From contig WRLB01000008.1 in the NCBI GenBank assembly GCA_009777815.1, positions 1 to 40,097 of the forward strand: 40,097 bases of DNA. Direction: 5' to 3'. Shown here piece by piece: positions 39,340 to 40,097 of the stretch. Position numbers and translations under genes: made by a program. Source of the stretch: Bacteroidota bacterium (GTDB taxonomy: Bacteria > Bacteroidota > Ignavibacteria > Kapaibacteriales > UBA2268). The notes under the pieces are model-generated. The model did not search any database. It was not told the origin of the DNA and was given only the letters and a program-made list of their open reading frames with translations. Every line of letters starts with the position of its first letter. The stretch's first letter is position 1.

Positions 39340-39987
39340 GGTATAATTGCATATAATAGCATATTTGTTGGTAATACAGCCGGCGGAACTGCGACTGCGG
39401 ACAACCAAGTTGTAGTTAATTCTTCTAATTTGACGGGAAGTAATTTAGTGCAATGCTTAGTGCAAAGCACTTTACCCGATAACAGTAGAACACTTGAAAC
39501 AGTATTTGGAAGTGTGCCTCCAGCACTAACAAACGGCAAATTCGTGTCGCCACAATGTATAACCACAAAAGCATTGACGAATACAATACAAACCGCCACA
39601 GGAGTTACGGCTGATTTTGTGTTGTTGCATCTTGCCAAAGACCAAGCAGGAAATTCACGCTCAAACACAGGAAATGTAACCTTCGGTGCAGTGGAAAACC
39701 AAGAAACATTTGCTTTGACGGTTGCGAGCGATAATGAAAATATGGGAACAGTGAGTGGTGGTGGCACTTTTGCTTGTGGCTCAAGCGTAACAATAACGGC
39801 AACTCCTGAAGAAGGGTATAAGTTTTCACATTGGATGCAAGGCGGCGTTGAAGTATCCAAAAGTGCGGAATTTACTTTTAATTTGGTGGAAGACAAAACA
39901 TTAACAGCGGTTTTTGAAGTCCGAAAAATAACACGCATTAATAACATTAATGTTAAAAAAGGCAGGTTAATATATAATCTCTTTTAA
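39340..39987 (+). pseudogene. 5'-truncated beta-helix/InlB-repeat surface protein
   Basis: The open frame (from about 39328) starts inside palindrome 5 and lacks any signal peptide or beta-helix. What remains (YNSIFVGNTAGG, LVQCLVQSTLPDNSRTLETV, DQAGNSRSNTGNVTFGAVEN) aligns with the connecting domain of the intact protein at 31544-33556 (FNCIYTGNTPYQIS, DQRGLWRPNNPPVTYGAVEI). One InlB-B-like repeat follows (SVTITATPEEGYKFSHWMQG). The end is TRINNINVKKGRLIYNLF, close to that of the LRR protein. It is most likely a gene remnant cut at the palindrome pair; no start signal is visible. Confidence 0.7.
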
Positions 39988-40097
39988 AGATTTACAATAA
40001 GATTGCATATATTTTTGATTTTTTCTTTATCAATATTATTGCTCCATTTTTCAAAATCGTTAATCCTTTCTTCCATACTTTTAACATATCTGTTATG
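39984..40097 (-). CDS. C-terminal end of an unidentified protein (cut by window edge)
   Basis: The last 37 codons of a minus-strand frame are inside the window (YVKSMEERINDFEKWSNNID, KEKIKNICNLIVNL, stop at 39986-39984). It is a charged helical end without recognised motif and overlaps the convergent beta-helix fragment by four bases. Confidence 0.5.
   Translation of the reverse strand, partial: HNRYVKSMEERINDFEKWSNNIDKEKIKNICNLIVNL

Overview
The window looks like a chromosome segment of an AT-rich, anaerobic, flagellated member of the Bacteroidota/Chlorobiota (FCB) group; a Kapabacteria- or Ignavibacteria-like relative fits best, but no rRNA is present to prove it. The evidence is (i) promoters of the Bacteroidota type (-7 box TAnnTTTG) in front of most genes, (ii) secreted proteins ending in type IX secretion (T9SS) C-terminal domains, (iii) flagellar genes flgB and fliF, which ordinary Bacteroidales lack, and (iv) a three-gene NAD(P)-linked [FeFe]-hydrogenase operon.

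Layout. 1-950: two toxin-antitoxin modules, a YafQ-like one cut by the window edge and a HigB/Gp49-like one whose toxin is frameshifted. 1190-8311: surface proteins (CAP-domain T9SS cargo, OmpA-family barrel, TPR/LRR protein plus barrel operon) with aat between them. 8641-15834: secG, a small exported protein, map and the hydCBA operon, in which HydB is fused to a GltD-like flavoprotein. 16021-16992: nine tandem cassettes, each a promoter box, a variable 32-51 nt stretch and a terminator hairpin with a cUUCGg tetraloop; a tenth box drives tatD. The tatD reading frame runs without a stop into a signal peptide and outer-membrane barrel. 18589-25752: surE with a repeat-bearing acidic tail, an exported protein, a WaaE-like glycosyltransferase, pfkA, a Panacea-domain gene with a small membrane partner, ogt and fabF. 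25838-25909: tRNA-Glu behind a duplicated promoter. 26083-34283: surface proteins (BspA-type LRR, beta-helix), radA, an NlpC/P60 hydrolase and a FlgD-fold protein. 34588-37328: flgB and fliF. 37631-40097: a second copy of the coiled-coil PD-(D/E)XK gene, a gene switched out of frame at a G8 tract, a truncated beta-helix gene and the tail of a further gene.

Three layers of repeats overlie this: at least 17 REP-like palindromes of about 70-80 bp (core GAACTTGTTTCAGCATCTCC and its complement), five short G/C-rich palindromes (core CGGGGGCAAGCCCCCG) that often serve as terminators, and two copies of a structured leader in which a G8 tract sits between matching TACTACA/TGTAGTA hairpins near the 5' end of genes for exported proteins.

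The two signals most likely to be undescribed are the tandem array of promoter/short RNA/UUCG-terminator cassettes before tatD, and the hairpin-flanked G8 leader, which looks like a phase-variation switch (one copy in frame, the other one base out of frame), each copy lying beside a copy of the same coiled-coil nuclease-like gene. All functional statements are read from sequence alone; no searches were run.
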